Position numbers and translations under genes: made by a program
The notes under the pieces: generated by a model
What the model saw: only the letters and a program-made list of their open reading frames with translations
The model's database searches: none
What the model was told of the DNA's origin: nothing
From: a virus
Reading direction: 5' to 3' (one strand)
DNA: 20,043 nt
IMG/VR virus record: IMGVR_UViG_3300025133_000767
Location: 1 to 20,043 of that record
Part shown: piece by piece, positions 7,144 to 15,900 of the stretch
How the letters are laid out: every line of letters starts with the position of its first letter
Position numbering within the stretch: position 1 is the first letter of the stretch

Positions 7144-8322
7144 ATGGAAGAAAAAGATGAACAAGTAGTTGAAGAGACTACAGAAGAATCGACTGAACAG
7201 GTTGATGAAACAAAATTTGATAGCGCTGGAGATGATAGCGTAATAAAAGTAGACTTAAACAAACCACCAAAAGAAAAAGAAGATGAACAGCCAGTTGATA
7301 ACAAAGAAACCGAGGATGTTCAAAAGGAGGTTGTTGAAGAAACGACTAATAAAGAAGAGGTTACTGACGAGTCTACAAAAGAAGATACTGAAACACCTAT
7401 TCTAGAAGAGGTTACAGATGAAGAAGTAGAAGAAACAGCTGAAGAATTAGAAGAACAAGTTGAAGAAGCTGTTGCTGCAGCAGAAGCTACTGGAAAACCA
7501 ATCCCTGAAAATATCCAAAAACTAATGGATTTTATGGAAGAAACTGGTGGAGATTTAAATGACTATGTAAGACTTAATCAAGATTATAGTAAGTTAAAAG
7601 ATAACGATTTATTATATGAATATTATAAACAAACAAAACCTCATTTAAATACAGAAGAAATTAACTTCCTTATGGAAGACACGTTCTCTTTTGATGAAGA
7701 CATGGACGATGAAAGAGATATACGTAGAAAAAAATTAGCGTTAAAAGAGCAAGTTGCCAGCGCTAAAGCCCATCTGGACGGGCAAAAGTCCAAATACTAT
7801 GAAGATATCAAAGCTGGGTCAAAGTTGACTCAAGAACAACAAAAAGCAGTTGATTTCTTTAATAGATACAACAAAGAATCAGAAGTAACTAAAAAAGCAG
7901 CAAAAACTAATTCTGATATTTTTACACAAAAAACTGATAAAGTTTTTAACGACAAATTCAAAGGTTTTGAATATAGTGTCGGTGATAAGAGATATAGATT
8001 TAATGTAAACAATGCTGATGAGATTAAAGCAACTCAAAGTGATATAAACAATTTTACCAAAAAGTTTTTGGATAAGAATTCAACATTATCAGACGCTAAG
8101 GGTTACCATAAATCTCTATTTACAGCAATGAATGCTGATGCTGTTGCTAATCACTTTTACGAACAAGGAAAAGCAGATGCTATGAAAGATAGTGTCGCTA
8201 AAGCCAAAAACGTGAATATGGATCCAAGGCAAGCCCATGGAACTATTGAAGCGGGTGGTGTTAAAGTAAGAGTGTTAGGTGATGATTCTTCTGATTTTAA
8301 AGTTAAATTAAAACAAAAATAA
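7144..8322 (+). CDS. Scaffolding / capsid assembly protein (probable)
   Basis: A 392-residue protein between portal and major capsid protein, the usual scaffold position. Residues 1-115 are extremely acidic and low in complexity (runs of Glu, Thr, Val, Asp), likely disordered. Residues about 115-290 are helical (NIQKLMDFMEETGGDLNDYV; EEINFLMEDTFSFDED; then RRKKLALKEQVASAKAHLDG, coiled-coil-like). The C-terminal part includes FTAMNADAVANHFYEQGKAD and a basic end (KVKLKQK), as expected for capsid-protein binding. No protease motif is visible, so nothing shows that it cleaves itself. A FDSAGDD peptide at 25-31 plus KPPK at 40-43 mirrors the portal C-terminus. Function is inferred from position, composition and architecture. 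Confidence 0.78.
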   Translation: MEEKDEQVVEETTEESTEQVDETKFDSAGDDSVIKVDLNKPPKEKEDEQPVDNKETEDVQKEVVEETTNKEEVTDESTKEDTETPILEEVTDEEVEETAEELEEQVEEAVAAAEATGKPIPENIQKLMDFMEETGGDLNDYVRLNQDYSKLKDNDLLYEYYKQTKPHLNTEEINFLMEDTFSFDEDMDDERDIRRKKLALKEQVASAKAHLDGQKSKYYEDIKAGSKLTQEQQKAVDFFNRYNKESEVTKKAAKTNSDIFTQKTDKVFNDKFKGFEYSVGDKRYRFNVNNADEIKATQSDINNFTKKFLDKNSTLSDAKGYHKSLFTAMNADAVANHFYEQGKADAMKDSVAKAKNVNMDPRQAHGTIEAGGVKVRVLGDDSSDFKVKLKQK

Positions 8323-8342
8323 CAATTTAAAATTACAAAATT

Positions 8343-9860
8343 ATGGCAATTTCAAATGGTGATAATCTGAACAGCGTGCCCGCTTCACAGAAGCAAACAC
8401 TAAGTTCAAATTATATCGATTTTACGACCACCGCTACGAAAGGGTGGGCACAACAATATGTACCTGATTTAATGGATAAGGAAGCTGAAGTGTTTGGTAA
8501 TAGAACAGTTTCAGGTTTTCTTTCTCAAGTTGGTGCAGAAGAGGCTATGACAGCCGACCAAGTTATTTGGTCAGAACAAGGTAGATTACACGTGTCAGTT
8601 AAAGGTACTTTGAATACAGATACATCTGTGTTCGCTGTTACATCTGATATTGATGGTAATAACGCAAGTAGCACAAATGTATTTACATTAGCTAATCATG
8701 GTGTACGGTTAAATGATATATGTCTTGTAGCTGTAGCTGGTAAAGTAATAAGAGCTCAATGTGTATTAGTAAATGGCGCGAATATTACAGTACAACCTTA
8801 CAGTGTTGAGAACTTTGATGATGATTCTTCTATCGCTGATGATGACTTATCTGCAACTTTAGTAGTTATAGGTTCTGAATTTAAGAAAGGTACTACTGGC
8901 CACGCTTCTTATACAGCTTCATCAACAGTAACAGGAACATTGAACAAAGCGGTTAAACCAACTCATGTTTCATTCAACAACAAACCACTTATCATGAAAG
9001 ACTATTATGAGATCTCAGGATCTGACGCGTCTCAAATTGGTTGGGTGGAAATATCTGGTGAAGATGGACAAAGTGGTTACTTATGGTATTTAAAAGCTGA
9101 AGGTGATACAAGAACTAGATTTACTGATTATTTAGAGATGACTATGATAGAAGCTGAGAAAACTCAATCTACTTCACACGTTGCTGATGGTGGCGGTACT
9201 GATGACGATGCTTATGGTGGTATGGGTACTAATTCAGGTAGCGAAGGTATGTTTGCTGCTATTGAATCAAGAGGTAATGTTACTACTGGTGTTACCGGTG
9301 TTAACGCTGCCACTGATTTAGCTGAATTTGACGCTATCTTAGCAGAGTTTGACAATCAAGGCGCTATTGAAGAAAATATGATGTTTGTTAATAGAGCGAC
9401 TGCTCTTGCAATGGATGACATGTTAGCTTCAATGAATTCTTATGGTGCTGGTGGTACTTCTTACGGGGTATTTAACAACTCAGAAGACATGGCACTTAAT
9501 TTAGGTTTCTCAGGATTCCGTAGAGGTTCTTATGATTTCTACAAAACTGATTGGAAATATCTAAATGACAAAGCTACTAGGGGATCAATTAACGAACGTG
9601 CTACTAGTGATGCTACTAGAGGTGTTATTGTTCCTGCAGGTGTATCTTCAGTTTATGATCAACAATTAGGAAAGAATCTTAAACGTCCTTTCTTACACGT
9701 TAGATATAGAGCTTCTGCAACAGATGATAGAAAACTCAAAACTTGGGTTACTGGTTCTGTTGGAGCAGTTACATCTGATTTAGATGCAATGCAAGTACAT
9801 TATTTATCTGAAAGATGTTTAGTTACGCAAGGAGCTAACAACTTTATGATGTTTAAGTAG
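8343..9860 (+). CDS. Major capsid protein
   Basis: A 505-residue protein after the scaffold, of the length seen in crAss-like and related marine phages and probably of HK97 fold. The N-terminal arm (SNYIDFTTTATKGWAQQYVP) leads to 'DKEAEVFGNRTVSGFLSQVG' and EAMTADQVIWSEQGRL. A beta-rich stretch around residues 88-200 looks like an inserted or extended domain; it contains NVFTLANHGVRLNDICLV, similar in style to the beta repeats elsewhere. Then come the helix around FTDYLEMTMIEAEKTQS, a Gly-rich loop, EFDAILAEFDNQGAIEENMM (spine-helix-like), SGFRRGSYDFYKTDWKYLND, and the C-terminal domain ending ANNFMMFK. It forms the icosahedral shell. It is followed at once by a strong terminator, consistent with high expression. 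The leader is A/T-rich (AATTTAAAATTACAAAATT) with no Shine-Dalgarno sequence. Confidence 0.92.
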   Translation: MAISNGDNLNSVPASQKQTLSSNYIDFTTTATKGWAQQYVPDLMDKEAEVFGNRTVSGFLSQVGAEEAMTADQVIWSEQGRLHVSVKGTLNTDTSVFAVTSDIDGNNASSTNVFTLANHGVRLNDICLVAVAGKVIRAQCVLVNGANITVQPYSVENFDDDSSIADDDLSATLVVIGSEFKKGTTGHASYTASSTVTGTLNKAVKPTHVSFNNKPLIMKDYYEISGSDASQIGWVEISGEDGQSGYLWYLKAEGDTRTRFTDYLEMTMIEAEKTQSTSHVADGGGTDDDAYGGMGTNSGSEGMFAAIESRGNVTTGVTGVNAATDLAEFDAILAEFDNQGAIEENMMFVNRATALAMDDMLASMNSYGAGGTSYGVFNNSEDMALNLGFSGFRRGSYDFYKTDWKYLNDKATRGSINERATSDATRGVIVPAGVSSVYDQQLGKNLKRPFLHVRYRASATDDRKLKTWVTGSVGAVTSDLDAMQVHYLSERCLVTQGANNFMMFK

Positions 9861-9869
9861 GCAATTTTT

Positions 9870-9911
9870 AAAAGAGGGTGGAGCTTAGTCTCCACTCCCT
9901 TTTATTTTTAT
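9870..9911 (+). terminator. Rho-independent terminator after the major capsid gene
   Basis: An inverted repeat pairs 9870-9883 (AAAAGAGGGTGGAG) with 9890-9903 (CTCCACTCCCTTTT) around a six-base loop CTTAGT. The 14-position stem has one G-U pair and one A-C mismatch. The 3' side runs into T-rich sequence (TTTTATTTTTATT). It starts ten bases after the capsid stop codon. Confidence 0.88.
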
Positions 9912-9933
9912 TAATTTTATTATATATTATATT
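9904..9933 (+). promoter_or_regulatory. AT-only leader before the 9934 gene
   Basis: A/T-only sequence between the terminator and ATGG, ending TATATATTATATT, closely matching the leader at 7114-7143. Since it follows a terminator it could hold a promoter, but no convincing -33/-7 Bacteroidota boxes can be fixed by eye. Confidence 0.35.
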
Positions 9934-10761
9934 ATGGCAAAAAAAGCAAAAACAAAAGTTGAGGTAAAAGAACCTCAGGTTGTAGAACAACCAAATGTAG
10001 TTGTTAAAGAAAAACCTTTACCAACTCCAAAAAAAGACGAATGGGAAATTAAAGATAGAATATACTATCTAAATAGACAAAGAAAACCACTTTCATATTC
10101 GATAAAATCTTCTGGTATATATTATTTCGATGAAGAAAAAGGTTATGAAAGAGAACTCAAGCATACCGAAAATCAGAAAACACCATTTGTAGATGAAATG
10201 GTGGGTGATCAAAGATTAGCACATATTATATTTAGGAATGGATATCTTCATGTGGGAAAAGAAAAAACTGTTTTACAAAAGTTATTATCTTTATATCACC
10301 CAGATAGAGGTCAATTATTTTATGAATATAAAGTAGAGAAAGTAGCTGAAAGTGAAATTGATGTTATCGAGAGAGAAATAGAGGCTTTAAACACAGCGCG
10401 CTCACTCGATATAGACATGGTGGAAGCAGTTTTACGTGCAGAAAAAGGTTCTAAAGTATCTAAAATGAGTTCTCAAGAACTTAAACGTGATTTATTAATA
10501 TTCGCTAAGAAGAATCCTAAATTGCTTTTAGAATTGGTTAATGATGAGAATGTACACCTTAGAAACGTTGGTATAAAAGCAACTGAAATGGGGATATTAA
10601 AGTTATCATCAGATCAAAGAACTTTTTATTGGGGATCTAATGATAGAAAACTAATGAACGTTCCATTTGATGAACATCCATATTCAGCTTTGGCCGCTTG
10701 GTTTAAAACTGACGAAGGAATGGAGATTTACTCCAATATAGAAAAACGATTAAATTCGTAA
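9934..10761 (+). CDS. Conserved-looking capsid-adjacent protein, unknown function
   Basis: A 275-residue protein. Residues 1-35 are Lys/Val/Pro-rich and probably disordered. Residues about 36-130 look like a compact alpha/beta domain (DRIYYLNRQRKPLSYSIKSS, LAHIIFRNGYLHVGKEKTVL, LLSLYHPDRGQLFYEYKVEK). Residues 140-210 are helical, with KMSSQELKRDLLIFAKKNPK. The end holds DQRTFYWGSNDRKLMNVPFD and a C-terminal helix. It has no membrane segment or catalytic motif. The pattern 'F.NG.L.V......LQ..L..HP......F.E' recalls proteins next to the capsid gene in other marine phages, but I know no assigned role; a capsid or portal accessory protein is the most likely guess. It is bracketed by a terminator on each side, so it may be expressed as its own unit or by readthrough. 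Confidence 0.65.
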   Translation: MAKKAKTKVEVKEPQVVEQPNVVVKEKPLPTPKKDEWEIKDRIYYLNRQRKPLSYSIKSSGIYYFDEEKGYERELKHTENQKTPFVDEMVGDQRLAHIIFRNGYLHVGKEKTVLQKLLSLYHPDRGQLFYEYKVEKVAESEIDVIEREIEALNTARSLDIDMVEAVLRAEKGSKVSKMSSQELKRDLLIFAKKNPKLLLELVNDENVHLRNVGIKATEMGILKLSSDQRTFYWGSNDRKLMNVPFDEHPYSALAAWFKTDEGMEIYSNIEKRLNS

Positions 10762-10768
10762 CAACCCT

Positions 10769-10807
10769 AAAGAATAGCCACTCTTTTTAGGGGTGGCTAT
10801 TTTTTTA
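10769..10807 (+). terminator. Rho-independent terminator after the 275-residue gene
   Basis: The 5' arm 10769-10783 (AAAGAATAGCCACTC) pairs with 10791-10805 (GGGTGGCTATTTTTT) around the loop TTTTTAG, giving a 15-bp stem with two G-U pairs and a terminal U tract. It starts eight bases after the stop codon. The upstream CCCTAAA (10765-10771) could instead pair with TTTAGGG (10786-10792), a mutually exclusive hairpin. Confidence 0.88.
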
Positions 10808-10826
10808 AAAACAATAATAAAAAATA

Positions 10827-11561
10827 ATGGTAAGTATAGATACAATATATCAAAAAGTTTTAGCATTTGCTAACAAAGAGCAGAGAGGATATGTAACTCC
10901 TCAAGAGTTTAATCTATTTGCCGACCAAGCACAAATGGAAATATTTGAGCAATATTTTTATGATATAAATCAGTTTAGAAGAGTACCAGGTAACAACCAC
11001 ATGTATTCTGACATGCTTAGTAATTTACAAGAAAAAATTGATTTGTTTAATAAAGATTTATCCAATGCAGAAATTAACAATAATTACGGTGATATAAAAT
11101 TAAACACTACTATACCTGATTTATATAGGTTAGGTAGGGTGAAAGTTACATACGCGGGACATGAAGAAGCAATGGCTGAATATATAGATTGGAAAGAGAA
11201 TATATTATATGGAAAATCACCATTAGCAAAATGGTCAAAAAATAGACCTGTATATAATAAGTGGACTAATCAAGCTGGTGATGATCTATTAAAAATACGA
11301 CCTTATCCGGAAGATGGCGTAGATATAGTGCGAATATTCTATACAAAAAAACCATCAAAACCAAATTGGGGTTATGTAGTTGTAAATGATAAACCACTTT
11401 ATAATGCAGATACATCAACTAATTTTGAACTACATCCCGCAGAAGGACCTGAATTAGTATATAAAATACTAACATTTGCTGGTATTGCAATTGAAAAACC
11501 TGGGTTAGTACAAGTAGCTGCGGGATTAGAAGCAGGTAAAATTCAACAAGAAAAACAATAA
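10827..11561 (+). CDS. Probable head-tail connector / ring protein
   Basis: A 244-residue protein. The N-terminal helical part (IDTIYQKVLAFANKEQRGYV; TPQEFNLFADQAQMEIFEQY) is followed by a central beta part with IPDLYRLGRVKVTYAGHE and DDLLKIRPYPEDGVDIVRIF, and a C-terminal helical segment with HPAEGPELVYKILTFAGIAI. The mix of a helical bundle plus a beta domain and the position between capsid and tail-hub genes fit an adaptor that binds below the portal, like P22 gp4-type or crAss-like ring proteins. The sequence type is familiar from uncultured marine phages, where it lies in the same position. The start follows an A-rich leader (AACAATAATAAAAAATAATGG) with no Shine-Dalgarno. The next gene begins four bases after its TAA. 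Confidence 0.7.
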   Translation: MVSIDTIYQKVLAFANKEQRGYVTPQEFNLFADQAQMEIFEQYFYDINQFRRVPGNNHMYSDMLSNLQEKIDLFNKDLSNAEINNNYGDIKLNTTIPDLYRLGRVKVTYAGHEEAMAEYIDWKENILYGKSPLAKWSKNRPVYNKWTNQAGDDLLKIRPYPEDGVDIVRIFYTKKPSKPNWGYVVVNDKPLYNADTSTNFELHPAEGPELVYKILTFAGIAIEKPGLVQVAAGLEAGKIQQEKQ

Positions 11562-11565
11562 ATAA

Positions 11566-12930
11566 ATGGGATTATTAGATGGTACTACACAACAACAATA
11601 TTATCAAGGAAATGACTATGGTAATTATCAATTTACCTCTTTAGATGATATTATAACACAGTTTCAAATAGCTTATGTTGGTGAAGATAAAATTATATCT
11701 AAAATAAAAAGAACTGATATAGCTTTTCACGCACAACGAGCTATGCAAGAGTTATCTTTTGACACTTTTAAATCTATTAAATCTCAAGAAATAAAAGTAC
11801 CGGCAACATTACAAATGATACTTCCACAAGACTATGTTAATTATACAAAAATAAATTGGGTGGATTCTGCTGGTATAAAACATCCATTATATCCTACAAG
11901 TAGAACTTCAAACCCGCCAAATCCATTACAAAATTCTGATGGGGACTTTAAATTAACTGCAGTTGGTACGTTAGATGATGGTTCTAGCAGTATAGAATTA
12001 GATGCAGAATATAAAGACATTCAAGTAGGTATGGTTGTTAGTGGTCCATATATACCAGTAACTCCAGATACTGATTATGGTAGTTCTAAAACTTACGTTG
12101 CATCTACATCCAACTCTAGTAGTATTACTACTATAACAATAGAGGATGCTGATGGAGTAGCGGTATTACCAACTGAAAGTAACTCAGGGACAACTTTAAC
12201 ATTTGAAACAAGAAAACGTGATGGAGGAGGTTTAATTTTAGAAAAACAATCTTCTCATGTAGTAGAAAACTTATCTTGGAACCTTACTGATTATAAAATA
12301 ACAGGAACCGCTTCTGAATTAACTGATATAGAAGTTGGTATGTTAGTATCTCATGATAATTTTCCAAAAGGAACAACAGTAACAAACATTTATACAACCA
12401 CTATAGTTGTATCCGAGTTACCAGATACAGCTGTAAGTTCTGGTGGTGAAGTAACTTTTATATCTCCAGATTCTGAGTCTGATACTTGGTCTAGTTATAA
12501 ATCTACGACTCCATCTGAAAATAATAATGACGATTATGAAGATGATACATATTGGCCTATAGACGGGGAAAGATATGGATTAGATCCTCAACACGCTCAA
12601 GCTAATGGTTCGTTTTACATAGATAATAATACTGGAAAAATACACTTTAGTTCTAACATATCTGGAGAAACCGTAATATTAGATTACATAAGCGATGGTC
12701 TTGGTACAGATGCAGAAATGCAAGTACACAAATTTGCAGAAGAAGCAATGTATAAATCTATACTTTGTGCTATAATGTCTGCTAAAGCTAATGTTGGTGG
12801 AAGACAATTAGCATATTATAAAAAAGATAAATTTGCAGCTGTGAGAACAGCAAAATTAAGGTTATCAAATTTAAAATTAGAAGAATTAACTCAAACGTTA
12901 CGAGGTAAATCTAAACATATAAAACACTAG
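11566..12930 (+). CDS. Probable ring / head-tail adaptor protein with beta-repeat insertion
   Basis: A 454-residue protein. The N-terminal part (about 1-125) has a Gln/Tyr-rich start, then FTSLDDIITQFQIAYVGEDK, KRTDIAFHAQRAMQELSFDT, and MILPQDYVNYTKINWVD. The C-terminal part (about 330-454) has RYGLDPQHAQANGSFYIDNN, KIHFSSNISGETVILDYISD, GTDAEMQVHKFAEEAMYKSI and a basic end (LRGKSKHIKH). These two parts are the conserved ring-type core. Between them lie two beta-rich repeats, residues about 127-217 and 237-301, each containing a 'VGM.VS...P' turn and a T-rich strand pair. Those look inserted. It would stack under the portal and carry the muzzle-type protein encoded next, three bases downstream. 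The role is inferred from position and resemblance to uncultured marine and crAss-like phage proteins. Confidence 0.72.
   Translation: MGLLDGTTQQQYYQGNDYGNYQFTSLDDIITQFQIAYVGEDKIISKIKRTDIAFHAQRAMQELSFDTFKSIKSQEIKVPATLQMILPQDYVNYTKINWVDSAGIKHPLYPTSRTSNPPNPLQNSDGDFKLTAVGTLDDGSSSIELDAEYKDIQVGMVVSGPYIPVTPDTDYGSSKTYVASTSNSSSITTITIEDADGVAVLPTESNSGTTLTFETRKRDGGGLILEKQSSHVVENLSWNLTDYKITGTASELTDIEVGMLVSHDNFPKGTTVTNIYTTTIVVSELPDTAVSSGGEVTFISPDSESDTWSSYKSTTPSENNNDDYEDDTYWPIDGERYGLDPQHAQANGSFYIDNNTGKIHFSSNISGETVILDYISDGLGTDAEMQVHKFAEEAMYKSILCAIMSAKANVGGRQLAYYKKDKFAAVRTAKLRLSNLKLEELTQTLRGKSKHIKH
11944..12216 (+). repeat. VGM-type beta repeat A (protein-level)
   Basis: Encodes residues about 127-217 of the 454-residue protein: GTLDDGSSSIELDAEYKDIQ, then VGMVVSGPYIPVTP, then SITTITIEDADG and GTTLTFETR. 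It matches repeat B in the order strand, VGM.VS, IP/FP, strand, LTF. The similarity is at protein level only. Confidence 0.55.
12274..12466 (+). repeat. VGM-type beta repeat B (protein-level)
   Basis: Encodes residues about 237-301 of the same protein: DYKITGTASELTDIEVGMLV, then SHDNFPKGTTVTNIYTTTIV and VSSGGEVTFIS. This is the more canonical form of the repeat, with the FPKGTTV turn. Confidence 0.6.
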
Positions 12931-12933
12931 TAC

Positions 12934-15900
12934 ATGCCAGAGATTAAGCATAATTTTACCGCTGGTAAAATGAATAAGGATCTCGACGAGAGACTTATTC
13001 CAAATGGAGAATATAAAGACGCGATGAATATACAAGTGTCAACTTCAGAAGGATCTGATGTTGGTACTGTTCAAAATATATTAGGTAATTCAATTGTTCC
13101 TGGACAAAACTTTATTAGTGATGATGCGGTTTGTGTTGGTAGTATTGCTGACGAAAAAAATGATAAATTATATTGGTTTATCATAAACTATGAAAATACC
13201 GAATATATAACAAATGGTACTTTTACTGGTAATGCAGATCATTGGACACACAACGGTAATCCATTAGATGGAACTGGAGGATGGGATTACGCCGATAATA
13301 ATGTTTTGGCTGTAGATGTGTTAAAATGGGATTCGTTAAAGCAAAGTCCTGTATCGATCACACATGGAGAGACATATATTATACGTGTTGAAATTTTGAA
13401 TCATACTGGTACTGGTGATTTAAGTCCAGTTATTGTTGATGAATTTGGCGGATGGACTAGGCCAATACATAGTCTTGCTGCTACTGGTGATGGGATATGG
13501 GAGTGGACGCTTGATACTAGTAAAGATTCTATAGATCAAGAAACATCTTATACAGGAAATTGGGGAAATCAAACACCGTATTCTCCAAGTCATATTTACT
13601 TTCAAAATAGGATGGAAACCGGTACTGGCGATCCTGCGACTAATAAATTAAATTGTAATATTGATAATATATCTATTACAGGTATTAATAATAGTTGTAT
13701 TATTGAATATGATACTAAAAACAATAAAGTTACACCAGTATTAGTTGACGCTAATAATACTATTTTAAAATTAGATCCTAGTAAATTAATTACGGGAATT
13801 AACATTATTGATGATTTATTATTTTGGACAGATAACAATTCTGAGCCTAAAAAAATAAATATCCAACGTTGTATACAGGGCACGGACCCGGGCGGGTTTA
13901 GAAATACAAAACTTATAAATAGTGCTCAAAATTTAGCTACTGATCCAGCTATCGGTGATGTGGTTAATATCGAAGAAGAACACGTAGCTGTCGCTAAACA
14001 ATCCCCAAAACATCCTTTAAAATTAGACTACACAACGTTTAGAGACGTTGACGGCATGTATACAGGTGTGATGAAAGTTAGTGATGGTACAGTACCATCT
14101 TCAATCTTAAATTCATCTATAGGTCATATAAATGATTTTAGTTTCTTAGAGGTTGGTGATACTTTTAGAACCGTAATAGAAACAGATATAAACAAGAGTA
14201 ATGATTTTAACTTAAGGTGGAATAATTGGTCTCCAGTAGTTATAAAAGAATTTAATGACGATATAGCCCCTTCAGTTCCAATTTCAAACTATAGAATAAA
14301 AGGTAAAATAACTGATTGGGAAGGTAATCGTTTTACTAACACTAATTTACTTTTAACAGAGAATGGTGATTTGTCAGAGGGAAGTGGCAGTACTCCAGAT
14401 CATTGGGATAATTCACAAGGTCAGTGGACTTGGGATCAAAGTGCAGGAACGTTTACGTGTAGTGGATTAGGAGCGGCAAAATATAAAAAAGTATGGAATA
14501 GTAACGACAACGGAAATATTGTAGAAGGTAAACGATACAAAGTAAAGTATGCTATTGATCCACCGATCGGAGGAAATTTAGAAGGAAAACTAGCTGTACG
14601 TTTATTTGGCAGTGGTACTGGTAATGGCGCTGCGCTTGATGGATATTATTGGAATTTAGGAAGTCATACAGCGGCAGGGGAATTTGAGTTTAGTGAAGCA
14701 AATGGCAACGAGATAGTTTGGACTAACACAGATGGGGGTTTAAGCCGTGGACCACAAGGAGAATGGACTTATGGAAGTAATACTGGAGTATACCTAAACG
14801 CTATAATGTTTGAATCACGACAAGAAGGGAGTGAGATATATCTAGGTCCAGAAACAATAAATATGAACGCAAGTAGCGTTAGTTATAGTAGCAGTCATAA
14901 TGTGAATATCGCTAATCCCGGTGGTGGTTACACTAATCCTTTTACTATTACAAATGATTCGACGATATCTTTTGATGGCGTAATGGCGACAGATATTTAT
15001 GATAACACTGCTTACAGCACCGTTTTTTTCAAAATAAACAATGTAATGGATGCTAATTTAGTGGCTGGTGAAACGTATAAGTTGGAAATGGACGTTACTA
15101 ATTTTACGTGGACTGGTGCCGGTAACGGTGTTCAAATTGAAGCTGGGATTGGGGTGTCACAAGCTTCAAGTAATTATACCAACGCAAGATTTGCCCATAC
15201 AGGAGCTACTTATGGAGTAGGGTTGGCACAAGGTGCTAGTGGTACTTATGAAGAAACTTTTACAGCAACTACCAATAAACTAGACATAAGAGTACATAAA
15301 AACGCATCTTTTGATAGTTTTACAGTATCTGTTAAGAAAGCTGAAGATCAAACTTTTAATGGTACAATACGTGATGTTTCTGTAGAAGAGATAGACGATA
15401 CCCAAGCAAGAGTTGAAATAAGAGTAGATTCTATAGATGGAGATCCACCAACTCCAATGGGTAGTGATACAGAGTTAAATTACGCTATAGATAAGTTTGA
15501 TCAAGAAGATAAACTATTTGAATTAAAATTTCCAAGATTTGCTTATAGATATAAGTACGAGGATGGCGAGTATTCTACTATGTCTCCTTTTACAGAAGTT
15601 GCTTTTATACCAGGATCTTTTGATTATCATCCTAAAAAAGGCCATAATTTAGGTATGTCAAATAACTTAAAGTCTTTAACACTAAAAGATTTTACTCGCC
15701 TACTACCTAAAGACGTAAAAAGCATCGACTTACTATATAAAGAAGAACATTCACCAAATATTTATATTGTTGACACTATAAAAGATTTAACAACTACAGA
15801 ATACAATATAGATAAAGAAACAATTAAAAATGGTTTAGTACCTTCAAATCAATTATTAAGACCTTGGGATAACGTACCTAGAAAAGCTTTAGCTCAAGAT

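Noticed and set aside
7144-7500. DNA tandem repeats in the acidic scaffold N-terminus
   Set aside because: The GAAGAA/ACT-rich stretches reflect Glu/Thr/Val composition. No constant unit length or phase could be found.
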